DNA of 13,523 nt from NCBI GenBank assembly GCA_016882585.1, contig VGPP01000039.1, forward strand, positions 1-13,523, in the 5' to 3' direction. Source of the DNA: Cyanobacteria bacterium M_surface_7_m2_037. GTDB lineage: Bacteria; Cyanobacteriota; Cyanobacteriia; PCC-6307; Cyanobiaceae. The translations under genes and the position numbers were made by a program. This document shows, one piece after another, positions 1 through 6,635 of the stretch (positions are counted from its first letter, which is position 1; each line of letters starts with the position of its first letter). The notes under the pieces were generated by a model. The model did not search any database and was not told the origin of the DNA. It was given only the letters and a program-made list of their open reading frames with translations.

Positions 1-1
1 T

Positions 2-127
2 TTGCGCGAATCCCTTCAATGGATTTATGGAAAGCGTGGTCAGGAGGATGCTGAACTGCTTGGTTACCTACGCATCCCACCAGCGATTCGGCAGCGGGCT
101 CTGCAGCAGCTCTCAGCGATGCCCTAA
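2..127 (+). CDS. C-terminal fragment of a PstS-like substrate-binding protein (partial)
   Basis: Forty-one codons are open from the window edge to TAA at 125-127, with no in-frame start before the last two codons, so this is the 3' end of a longer gene. The residues show a Trp followed by a GQ pair (Q-W-I-Y-G-K-R-G-Q), then LGYLRIPP and a final amphipathic stretch ending in ALQQLSAMP. That order, W..GQ..A..LGY.P.P....AL..L, is how PstS-type phosphate-binding proteins (PBP-like superfamily) usually end, so a periplasmic binding protein is the best guess. It is inferred from the tail alone: signal peptide and ligand-binding residues lie outside the window. The gene runs in the same direction as the membrane phosphatase that follows 88 bases later, so the two may be linked functionally. 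Confidence 0.5.
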   Translation: MRESLQWIYGKRGQEDAELLGYLRIPPAIRQRALQQLSAMP

Positions 128-167
128 CCGTTGCCTGGGTTCCATCCGTCTATGTTGCCTTTCGCTT

Positions 168-187
168 TCACAGCATCTACGCTGTGA
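168..187. promoter_or_regulatory. Perfect 7-bp inverted repeat in the leader of the phosphatase gene
   Basis: TCACAGC and GCTGTGA form a perfect palindrome with a 6-base centre (ATCTAC). It sits between the stop of the binding-protein fragment (127) and the phosphatase start (216). No T-run follows, so a classical terminator is unlikely. It overlaps a weak promoter-like pair, TTGCCT at 155-160 and TACGCT at 178-183 with 17-base spacing, which would place an operator over the -10. Operator function is inference; an RNA hairpin in the leader is the alternative. Confidence 0.4.
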
Positions 188-215
188 CTATCCGTGTCTT
201 TAGCCCAAGGCAACC

Positions 216-2279
216 ATGTCTGTCATCAAGCAGGGTCGCCTCAGCTCCTGGGTTGCTTCACGTTTACGCGTGAAGTCAATTCGTGGTCAGCTTGCACTGG
301 GCTTAACGGTTACCCTTGTGCCATGGCTGGCCGTCGCCTTCTTCGCCACGAACCGTTATGTTAAGTCTAGGGTTTACAAGCTGACAGAGTATCGGCTCCA
401 AGCGGAAGCGGAGCTTGTTGCTTACGGCCTACGTCAATGGGGTGCTGGCATCAGTCAGACCGTTCAGGCTCTCGCTGAGACGCCTGCCTTCCGCGTTGGT
501 CGCCAGCCTGAGATCCAGCAAACCCTCACAGGTATCTCCAAGGGAAGCTCTGATCGGCTGTGGCGATACTGGAGCACCAGTGTTCCTCCCAAGTTACTTG
601 CCTTTACAGGCGGTATGACTAGTGCGCGCCTGGCTGATGCCCAGCAGAACCAAGATTCTCGTGACTATTTCCAGGCCGCTCGTCGTGGTTATTCCACCTA
701 TCAGGTTGTTCTCTCCAAAACTTCTGGGCGGGCATGTCTGAATGTTGCCCATCCTGTTTTCCGGTCTCCTCAGCTTTCTGAGCAGCGCTTGCTCGATATC
801 GGCTCTGTGATGGGGAATGCTCAGCTGATGAGCGAACCTGTCCGATCTGATGTGAGTGGTGTCATTGTTCTTTGTATTCCACTCCAGGATCTGGGTGCGG
901 ATACTGGTTTGCAGGTGTTGTTCAAGGATGAGCGTCTTAGCCTCCTTGCCGGTGATAATCAGCGCGACTTCATGCGAGATGCGCGTGGATTTGATAGCGC
1001 AGTGATCTTGATCAGTAATTCTGGTCAACTTCTCTTCCCCGATGTCGACTGGAATTCTTCCCATATCCCAAGTATCGATGAGCTTGCGGATACGGCTCTT
1101 CCGTCGTTGCTCCCCATCGCGAAGCGCGCCATGCGAGGGGAGGAGTTTTTTACCATTGTTGGTGATCGCGGGCATCGCTATCTTGCGCTTACGTCGCGCG
1201 TTGATTCGGCTTGGTCGTTGATTTTGCTGCTGAATGAACGAAAGGCTACAGCTGATGTAACCGCTATCGGGCGTTTGCAAGCACTCGTGGGTGCTTTAAC
1301 ACTGCTTGTTGTGCTTGTGATCATCGCCTATCGCGCACGGGCAATCAGTCGCCCGATTTCCGTTGCTGGTCGCGCATTGCAGGAGATTAGTACCGGCAAT
1401 TTTGATGTTCAGGTTTCCTCTAGTACAGATGATGAAATTGGTGGTCTTCTGCGCAATGTTCAGGTCACTGCTGATCGGCTTAAGGCCTATCTCGGTGAGG
1501 TGACAGCGTTTGCAATTACCCAGAAACAGATTGATACCGCCAAGGCTATTCAGCAGGATTTTCTGCTTCCTTCACTCCCGTCTGATCCTGCTTACGACGT
1601 GGAGGCCTTCTCCCGGTCTGCTTTGGAAATCGGTGCTGATTGGTATGACATGGTCGATGTTGGTGACTACGCCGTGCTTGTTGTTGCTGATGTCTGCGAT
1701 AAGGGGGTGCCGTCGGCGTTGTATATGTCGGTGTTCCGCAGTCTGATTCGCTCCAAGCTTCTTGATCATCGAGGTGATCTGGATTGTTCTGAACGCGCTT
1801 GCGCTGCGATCCGCGATGCCATTGAGCAGACTAATGACTACATGGCATCCAATCAAAATGCCTCAATGATGTTTGCCACCGTCTTCATTGCCGCTGTCAA
1901 CAAGAAGACGGGTGTCGTTGATTATCTCTGCGCTGGCCATGAGTCGCCCGTTGTTCGCCGTTCCTCGGGCCTTGAGATGCTCGCGACGGTCAGTGGCCCT
2001 GCGATCGGTTTGTTTGAAGGCTCTCAGTATGCGGTGGCTTCGACGACGCTCTCTCCTGGCGACGTTCTTGTGATTTACAGTGATGGTCTCATTGATGCGC
2101 GCAGCCCGGGCAACGAGGGATGGGGTGTTCAGCGACTGCGTGATCTACTTGATTCAGTGAACGTGGATCGTTCCTCCGAGTTAATGAGTGCCATCGTCTC
2201 CTCTGTTGACGGCCATATGGCAGGCGCTGACCAATTTGACGATCTCACCGTGATGGTTTTCCGCTGGCTTGGCAGCTGA
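216..2279 (+). CDS. Membrane-bound SpoIIE/RsbU-type PP2C serine phosphatase with HAMP domain
   Basis: A 687-residue protein predicted to dephosphorylate phosphoserine proteins, by family usually an anti-sigma-factor antagonist. A hydrophobic segment at about 26-46 and a second at about 352-373 flank a roughly 305-residue extracytoplasmic region, probably a Cache-like sensor. A HAMP linker follows at about 372-427 (R-A-I-S-R-P start, DDEIG near 405-409), then a helical joint and the PPM/SpoIIE catalytic domain at about 448-685. Metal-binding positions look intact: D475 in ADWYD, D492 and G497 in ADVCDKG, D623 in YSDG, and D675/D676 before LT. The usual GGD is replaced by GAD at 473-475. The ATG at 216 follows a weak AAGG. 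Neither an anti-sigma kinase nor a STAS partner lies in the window, so the target is unknown. Base composition is clearly lower in GC than downstream genes. It converges on gcvT with 10 bases between stops. Confidence 0.9.
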   Translation: MSVIKQGRLSSWVASRLRVKSIRGQLALGLTVTLVPWLAVAFFATNRYVKSRVYKLTEYRLQAEAELVAYGLRQWGAGISQTVQALAETPAFRVGRQPEIQQTLTGISKGSSDRLWRYWSTSVPPKLLAFTGGMTSARLADAQQNQDSRDYFQAARRGYSTYQVVLSKTSGRACLNVAHPVFRSPQLSEQRLLDIGSVMGNAQLMSEPVRSDVSGVIVLCIPLQDLGADTGLQVLFKDERLSLLAGDNQRDFMRDARGFDSAVILISNSGQLLFPDVDWNSSHIPSIDELADTALPSLLPIAKRAMRGEEFFTIVGDRGHRYLALTSRVDSAWSLILLLNERKATADVTAIGRLQALVGALTLLVVLVIIAYRARAISRPISVAGRALQEISTGNFDVQVSSSTDDEIGGLLRNVQVTADRLKAYLGEVTAFAITQKQIDTAKAIQQDFLLPSLPSDPAYDVEAFSRSALEIGADWYDMVDVGDYAVLVVADVCDKGVPSALYMSVFRSLIRSKLLDHRGDLDCSERACAAIRDAIEQTNDYMASNQNASMMFATVFIAAVNKKTGVVDYLCAGHESPVVRRSSGLEMLATVSGPAIGLFEGSQYAVASTTLSPGDVLVIYSDGLIDARSPGNEGWGVQRLRDLLDSVNVDRSSELMSAIVSSVDGHMAGADQFDDLTVMVFRWLGS

Positions 2280-2289
2280 CATCTCGGTT

Positions 2290-3441
2290 TCAGTTCTGAG
2301 GCTTTGCTCGGTAAAAGGGTCTCTGGCAGACACTCGCGGCGTGACGTTGGCCTCTGATCTCCACCTCGAGCCTTGTGCCAACTGCGGCTTCCTGCCTCGG
2401 CACCATCGCCAAGGCGATACCTGCACCAAGCGTGGGCGACCACCCGCCACTGCTGACGCGGCCAATTGGCTCGCCGTTGCCTTCTGCACCCTGACGGAAG
2501 ACGGGGTACCCAGCCCGTGGGATGGCCTTGCCTTCCAGTCTTAGCCCAACCAAACGTTGCTGTACGCCTGCTGAAGTTTGCTCCTCCAGCGCTTCTCGGC
2601 CCACGAATGGTTTCGGCATCTCCAAGTGCACCAGCCAGCTAAGCCCTACCTCCAGCGGTGTTGTGCTCGCGTTCATATCGCATCCATAGAGGTGCATGGC
2701 TGCTTCCAGTCGCAGGGTGTCTCTGGCTCCCAGTCCGCACGGTGCAATGCCTCGTTCCATACACGCCTGCCAGAACCTCTGCCCGGATCCGCTGCGCAGC
2801 AGCAGCTCAAACCCGTCTTCGCCGGTGTAGCCGGTGCGCGCCACGAAGGCTTCGCCTACAGCTGGGATGTTGAGCATGCGATGGCCAAATCGCGGTAGGT
2901 CGCTCAGATCTGTGTCGCTCAGCTGCTGCAACTGAGACGCTGCATTCGGCCCCTGCAAGGCCACCAGCACCCCATCGTCCTTGTGATCGCTCACCCGGAT
3001 TCCTGCAGGTTCTAGCTGCTCACGAATCCATGCGGTGTCTGCTTCGGCGCAGGCTGCGTTGATCACGAGCAGCAGCTCGTGGGATCGGGACGCTTCATCC
3101 CAGCCCCGGTCGTACACGATCAGATCGTCACGGATCCCTCCTCGCTCGTTGAGCAGCACGGTGTAGCAGGCCTCGCCAGGGCCGATGCGGAATAGATCGG
3201 TGGGCACTAGCCCCTGCAGGGCGTCCTTCGCTCCAGGCCCGCTCAGGCGGAGCACGCCCATATGGGAGATGTCGAACAGGCCGCAGCGCTCTCGCACAGC
3301 CTTGTGTTCCTGCAGAAGGCCGGCGAATTGCACCGGCATTTCCCAACCCGCAAAGGGCACCATCCGCCCCCCGGCGCTCCGTTCAGCCTCAAACAGTGGT
3401 GTGCGCTGCAGGGGCTCAGCGTTGCGTGAAGGGTCCCCCAT
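2290..3441 (-). CDS. gcvT: Aminomethyltransferase, glycine cleavage system T protein
   Basis: GcvT takes the aminomethyl group held on lipoylated H protein, releases ammonia and passes the one-carbon unit to tetrahydrofolate as 5,10-methylene-THF. In cyanobacteria this helps recycle photorespiratory glycine. The 383 residues match the family's usual 360-375. Visible signatures are PFAGWEMPVQF near 29-39, the start-of-domain motif LFDISHMG (55-62), GGIRDDLIVY at 101-110 with the expected catalytic Asp105, ARTGYTGEDGFE (201-212), GLGARDTLRLEA (236-247), and a C-terminal RVSSGGWSPTLG stretch. The ATG at 3441 has no clear Shine-Dalgarno site; the conserved region begins around residue 13, so this start is sensible. 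No other gcv gene is nearby and I recognise no glycine riboswitch in the 155-base divergent leader (3442-3596). Confidence 0.96.
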   Translation of the reverse strand: MGDPSRNAEPLQRTPLFEAERSAGGRMVPFAGWEMPVQFAGLLQEHKAVRERCGLFDISHMGVLRLSGPGAKDALQGLVPTDLFRIGPGEACYTVLLNERGGIRDDLIVYDRGWDEASRSHELLLVINAACAEADTAWIREQLEPAGIRVSDHKDDGVLVALQGPNAASQLQQLSDTDLSDLPRFGHRMLNIPAVGEAFVARTGYTGEDGFELLLRSGSGQRFWQACMERGIAPCGLGARDTLRLEAAMHLYGCDMNASTTPLEVGLSWLVHLEMPKPFVGREALEEQTSAGVQQRLVGLRLEGKAIPRAGYPVFRQGAEGNGEPIGRVSSGGWSPTLGAGIALAMVPRQEAAVGTRLEVEIRGQRHAASVCQRPFYRAKPQN

Positions 3442-3596
3442 GGCGGCTCGGCGTTGCTTTGGATCTTATGGAGCGTGCTTCGTTGCTGACTGATCCACCG
3501 CTGCTCTTCAACACTCCGAAGAGATCCCGCAGCTTCGGGCCCGGCGCTGGTGGTAACGGCTGGAGCTGCCTACGTTGAGACCCCTTGCAGGCCCCC

Positions 3597-3833
3597 ATGG
3601 GCAACCGCCCCTGCTGCCGCAGCTGCCGCCACTGCGCGTCGTCCAGCCGCGCGGAGATGGGCTGGTGTCAGCTTCGCAAGTTGCCAATCGACCAGGAGTT
3701 GGCGGCGGAGTTGTGGTGCCATCACTGGACGGCAAGGCCTCCACGGCTGCCGGTGATGGGCGATCACCCTGCGGAGTTGCTGTCCCATCCGGGTGAGCGC
3801 CAGCTGGCCCTCACTGACGTGCTCGAAAGCTGA
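3597..3833 (+). CDS. Small Cys/His-rich protein, putative metal-binding, unknown function
   Basis: A 78-residue open frame from ATG at 3597; a TTG four codons upstream is the only earlier option. Third codon positions are strongly G/C, unlike a random frame, and the overlapping minus-strand frames give low-complexity Ala/Arg strings, which favours this strand. The N-terminus carries C6, C7, C10 and C13 (C-C-R-S-C-R-H-C), then GWC at 22-24, a helical segment with DQELAAELW, and C41-H42-H43 followed by WTARPPRLP. Spaced Cys pairs plus Cys-His-His suggest zinc or Fe-S binding, which is inference. I do not recognise a named family, although the pattern resembles small conserved cyanobacterial proteins. 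It is transcribed away from gcvT and toward the CRP-like gene, 111 bases before that gene's start. Confidence 0.72.
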   Translation: MGNRPCCRSCRHCASSSRAEMGWCQLRKLPIDQELAAELWCHHWTARPPRLPVMGDHPAELLSHPGERQLALTDVLES

Positions 3834-3875
3834 AGAGAAGGCAAAGATTCGTCCCCGATCGGCTCCGAATGTGTT

Positions 3876-3914
3876 CCAGCACGCCAAGAAGCGAGTTTGG
3901 CGGTGCCAAGCTGG
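3876..3914 (+). promoter_or_regulatory. Nested, mutually exclusive hairpins ahead of the CRP-like gene
   Basis: CGCCAA at 3882-3887 can pair with TTGGCG at 3897-3902 (9-base loop). TTGGC at 3897-3901 can instead pair with GCCAA at 3905-3909 (3-base loop). Outer arms CCAGC (3876-3880) and GCTGG (3910-3914) could close either structure. The element lies about 30 bases before the preferred start of the next gene. It might be an operator, an RNA switch or processing site, or a weak terminator of the small gene upstream; no T-run follows. Confidence 0.3.
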
Positions 3915-3944
3915 TGTTCATACAGCTTCATGGAGACATCGTTG

Positions 3945-4340
3945 ATGGCTGTTGCCGCCGTTGCCAGTCCGATCGAATTGATGGCCACGCAGGTGGACAG
4001 CGAGACGGTGTCGTTTGCAACCGGTGCGCAGATTTTCAGTCGGGGTCAGGCGGCTGATGCGATCTACGGCGTGCGCCGCGGCATCGTTGAGGTGATCAAC
4101 CCTCAGGGCGACAAGCTCTGCTACCGACCCGGCGAGCTGTTCAGCTACGAAGACATTGTCTGGAACGAGGACGTGCGCAATAACGACGCAGTCGCTCGGA
4201 CCCCGGTTGAGCTGGTGCGGTTGGATCGCCTGCGCTTCCTCAACCTGCTGCACAACCACCCCACGATGGCGATCCTGCTGATTGGCCAGCAGCATGAGCG
4301 CCTGCGGGAGCAGCGCTCGAGCGGCACCTGCGCCTACTGA
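3945..4340 (+). CDS. Stand-alone cyclic-nucleotide-binding-type domain protein, no DNA-binding domain
   Basis: A 131-residue protein whose body is a cupin-like CRP/FNR effector domain: FATGAQIFSRGQAADAIYGVRRGIVEV (about 24-50), GDKLCYRPGELFSYED (55-70), then a short C helix (RFLNLLHNHPTMAILLIGQQHERL). It stops where the CRP helix-turn-helix would begin, so it cannot bind DNA in the usual way. The phosphate-binding cassette keeps Gly-Glu (63-64), but the following R-S-A type motif reads R-N-N-D-A-V-A, so cyclic nucleotide binding is doubtful. The ATG at 3945 is chosen because GGAG at 3932-3935 sits nine bases before it; ATG at 3930 would give five more residues, and an in-frame start at 3897 is less likely. 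It converges on speB with 13 bases between stops. The ligand is unknown; a regulatory or scaffold role is a guess. Confidence 0.85.
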   Translation: MAVAAVASPIELMATQVDSETVSFATGAQIFSRGQAADAIYGVRRGIVEVINPQGDKLCYRPGELFSYEDIVWNEDVRNNDAVARTPVELVRLDRLRFLNLLHNHPTMAILLIGQQHERLREQRSSGTCAY

Positions 4341-4353
4341 GCGGCGGCTCAGC

Positions 4354-5214
4354 TCAGCGATCCAGCACAAACAAGAGGCTGCGCACCACCTTGGAGGCGA
4401 GCACGCTGCTCACCCCTGTGGGATCGAGCATCGGCGCCAGTTCCACCACGTCGGCGGCCACAAGGTTGTGGTGGCGCAGCTCATCCACTAGGGCGGCGAA
4501 GTCGCTCCAGAGGAAGCCGCCCGGCTCGGGCGTGCCGGTGCCCGCCATCACGGATGGATCGAACCAGTCGAGGTCCACGGTGAGATAGAGGGGCTTGCCC
4601 CGCAGGGGCTTCAGCGCTTCGGCCATACGCTCGATCGCCACCAGGCGGCCGGTCTGGCGCAGTTCAGAGAATTCCTCGCGGGTGCCGCTGCGGATGGCGA
4701 TCTGCAGCAGCTGTTGGCTGGGCAGCACCTCCAGGCAGCGGCGCATGGCGCAGGCGTGGCTGTGGTGGGCGCCGAGCCACTCATGGCGCAGATCGGCGTG
4801 GGCATCCAGCTGCACCAGCACCAGATCGGGGTGCTGCTCCGCCACCGCCGCCACCGCGCCTGAGCTGATCGAGTGCTCGCCTCCGAGCATGAACGGTTTG
4901 AGCCCGAGGGCCAGCACCGCCTCAGTGGCCTGCTTCACCGCGGCCACCACCGGCTCGGGGGCGCCGAAGGGGATGTCCACCGCACCGAGGTCGGCGATGG
5001 CGAGCTCCTCCAGGTCGCGATCGAGCTGGGGGCAGTAGCTCTCCAGGCCCGAGCTCACCTCGCGGATCGCCGCCGGGCCGAAGCGGGTGCCGGGGCGGAA
5101 GGAGGTGGTGCCGTCGTAGGGCACGCCAAACAGCCCCACCCGGCATCCGGCCGGATCGCGCTGGCTGCCCATGTAGATGGCGCCGTCGGTGTCGAACAGG
5201 GAAAGGTCGGGCAT
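4354..5214 (-). CDS. speB: Agmatinase (ureohydrolase family)
   Basis: A 286-residue arginase/agmatinase-fold enzyme expected to hydrolyse agmatine to putrescine and urea in the cytoplasm. The binuclear Mn ligands are visible: His114 in GGEHS, Asp137/His139/Asp141 in QLDAHADLR, and Asp214/Asp216 in VDLDWFDPS. Also present are GVPYDGTTSFRPGTRFGP (30-47), which is typical of agmatinases, and GTGTPEPGG (225-233). The length is slightly short but complete. The ATG at 5214 lies 11 bases after the speE stop, so the two are almost certainly cotranscribed with speE first. A caution from the literature is that some cyanobacterial proteins once called SpeB are guanidine hydrolases. The adjacency to spermidine synthase favours agmatinase here, but the substrate is not proven by sequence alone. 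Confidence 0.93.
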   Translation of the reverse strand: MPDLSLFDTDGAIYMGSQRDPAGCRVGLFGVPYDGTTSFRPGTRFGPAAIREVSSGLESYCPQLDRDLEELAIADLGAVDIPFGAPEPVVAAVKQATEAVLALGLKPFMLGGEHSISSGAVAAVAEQHPDLVLVQLDAHADLRHEWLGAHHSHACAMRRCLEVLPSQQLLQIAIRSGTREEFSELRQTGRLVAIERMAEALKPLRGKPLYLTVDLDWFDPSVMAGTGTPEPGGFLWSDFAALVDELRHHNLVAADVVELAPMLDPTGVSSVLASKVVRSLLFVLDR

Positions 5215-5225
5215 GGCGGAGTGGA

Positions 5226-6107
5226 TCAGGCGTTGAGGGCCCCGAGGGAGCGTTCGATCGCGGCGGGGATGGCATCGAAGGCGCCGCGCTGCCAGCGGGG
5301 GCTCCAGATCTCACAGCCATCGACCACGGCCGCGGCACGGGAGGCATCCGGCTCCAGATACCGACGGCCGTCGATGGCGGCGAACGTCCAGCTCCACCAG
5401 CCGCTCGGATACATCGGCACCCAGCCGTACATCGGATCGGCGTGGCCGAATACCTCGCGGATCACCTTCACCGTGTCGATGTGCACCTGGCGGAAGGCCT
5501 CCGGCGATTCGCTCTGGGTGGCGAACACACCACCCGGCTTGAGGATGCGCCGGCACTGCTCGAAGAAGGCGCGGTTGAACAGACCCTCGGCCGGCCCCGC
5601 CGGGTCGGAGCCATCCACGATCACCACGTCGTAACTGGCCTCGGCGGCATTGGCCGCCCAGGCGATGCCATCACCCACCGTGAGGTGGAAGCGCGGATCG
5701 CTCCAGCAGCCTCCGCCGATCGAGGGCAGGTGTTGTTGGCTCCACTTCACCACCAGGCCGTCGATTTCCACCATGTCGAGGTGCTGCACGCCGGCATGAC
5801 GCAGGCACTCGCGGGCGGTGCCTCCATCGCCGCCACCGATCACCAGCACGCGCTCCACTGAGGCGGCGCTGCAGAGGGCTGGGTGCACGATCGATTCGTG
5901 GTAGTGCCGCTCCTGGCGCTCGGCCGTCATCCAGCAGCCGTCGAGCAACAAGCCCTTGCCGTAGCGCTCGCTTTCAATGATCGTCACTCGCTGGAAGGGC
6001 GACTGCTCCTCGGCGATCACGCGGCCGGCCAGGCCGTAGCGCACGCCGTCAAAGATTTCGTCGATCCAGCCGGGGCTGGGGGCTGGAGTGGTGCTGCTCT
6101 CGGCCAT
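5226..6107 (-). CDS. speE: Spermidine synthase (polyamine aminopropyltransferase)
   Basis: Transfers an aminopropyl group from decarboxylated SAM to putrescine, giving spermidine and methylthioadenosine. From the ATG at 6107 it has 293 residues. WIDEIFDGVRYGL near the N-terminus, LLLDGCWMTAERQERHYHE, the nucleotide-binding GGGDGG followed by VEIDGLVV, the GDGIAW stretch, and VDGSDPAGPAEGLF all fit the family. The two Asp residues of DGSD are the expected catalytic pair; Gly replaces the more common Ser/Thr between them. The C-terminal WVPMYPSGWWSWTFA is also conserved. The frame is open upstream to GTG 6143/ATG 6140, adding a charged dozen residues (305 total). I prefer 6107 because family similarity begins just after it, but neither start has a good ribosome site. 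It forms an operon with speB, which supplies its putrescine. Confidence 0.94.
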   Translation of the reverse strand: MAESSTTPAPSPGWIDEIFDGVRYGLAGRVIAEEQSPFQRVTIIESERYGKGLLLDGCWMTAERQERHYHESIVHPALCSAASVERVLVIGGGDGGTARECLRHAGVQHLDMVEIDGLVVKWSQQHLPSIGGGCWSDPRFHLTVGDGIAWAANAAEASYDVVIVDGSDPAGPAEGLFNRAFFEQCRRILKPGGVFATQSESPEAFRQVHIDTVKVIREVFGHADPMYGWVPMYPSGWWSWTFAAIDGRRYLEPDASRAAAVVDGCEIWSPRWQRGAFDAIPAAIERSLGALNA

Positions 6108-6139
6108 GGCGGGGAGGATCGTCTCTCCACATTTGCGCA

Positions 6140-6173
6140 TCACGGGTTGCCGATCCCCCTGTGCTGCCCGTGA
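6140..6173. promoter_or_regulatory. Inverted repeat TCACGGG-N20-CCCGTGA between speE and arfB
   Basis: Seven-base arms at 6140-6146 and 6167-6173 match perfectly and lie in the short divergent region between the preferred starts of speE (6107) and arfB (6186). The half-site centres are 27 bases apart, nearly three helical turns, a spacing a dimeric repressor could bridge. A shared operator is inference. If speE starts at 6140 or 6143 the left arm would be at its start codon. Confidence 0.3.
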
Positions 6174-6185
6174 CAGGCTTGGGTG

Positions 6186-6635
6186 ATGGCGGGTCTCACT
6201 CCTGGCGATCTGCGGCTGAGCGAGCGCTGGGTGATTTCCGCAGCCGAGCTGCGCTGGCGTTTCTCACGCTCCGGTGGGCCTGGTGGTCAGAACGTGAACA
6301 CCACCGACTCTCGGGTGGAGTTGGTGTTCGACCTGGCGGCAACGCCGTCGTTGCCGCCTCACCTGCGGGATCGGGCCTTGCGCCGTCTGGAGGCTCGGCT
6401 GGTGGAGGGTTGCGTGGTGATCGCCGCCAGTGAGCACCGCTCGCAATGGCAGAACCGGGTCGCCGCCCAGCGTCGCCTGGTGGAGCTGCTGCAGGAGGCG
6501 ATCAAGCCCCCGCCCCCGCCGCGGCGCGCCACCAAACCCACCCGTGGCTCAGTGCAACGGCGCCTGCAGGCCAAGAAGCAGCGCAGCGCCGTGAAACAGC
6601 AGCGGCGGGGCCGGATTCAGCTGCCGGAGGATTGA
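6186..6635 (+). CDS. arfB: Alternative ribosome-rescue factor, peptidyl-tRNA hydrolase ArfB/YaeJ
   Basis: A 149-residue release-factor-like protein that hydrolyses peptidyl-tRNA on stalled ribosomes. The catalytic loop reads SGGPGGQNVNT, with GGQ at about residues 33-35, and is preceded by FSRS as in the RF/ICT1 family. The domain is followed by a Pro run (PPPPP) and a basic tail, RRATKPTRGSVQRRLQAKK and on, which in this family threads into the empty mRNA channel. The ATG at 6186 is preceded in frame by GTG at 6183; either is possible, with no strong ribosome site. Its last 19 bases overlap the 3' end of the minus-strand ribbon-helix-helix gene, so the two transcripts are antisense there. 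It stands alone on its strand. Confidence 0.93.
   Translation: MAGLTPGDLRLSERWVISAAELRWRFSRSGGPGGQNVNTTDSRVELVFDLAATPSLPPHLRDRALRRLEARLVEGCVVIAASEHRSQWQNRVAAQRRLVELLQEAIKPPPPPRRATKPTRGSVQRRLQAKKQRSAVKQQRRGRIQLPED

Noticed and set aside
594..1280. A 228-codon open frame antisense to the phosphatase sensor region
   Set aside because: Long but lies wholly against a well-supported gene; its translation has no recognisable domain and reflects codon bias of the opposite strand.
3442..3596. Possible glycine riboswitch in the gcvT leader
   Set aside because: No glycine-aptamer core could be recognised by eye on the minus strand, and there is only 155 bases shared with a divergent gene.
3570..3887. 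A 105-codon minus-strand frame upstream of gcvT
   Set aside because: It gives Ala/Arg/Gly strings and covers the Cys-rich plus-strand gene, whose motif structure and G/C third positions are more gene-like.
4338..4351. TGAGC-GGCG-GCTCA hairpin between the converging CRP-like and speB stops
   Set aside because: The stem is only five base pairs, overlaps the stop codon and has no T-run, so it is too weak to call a terminator.
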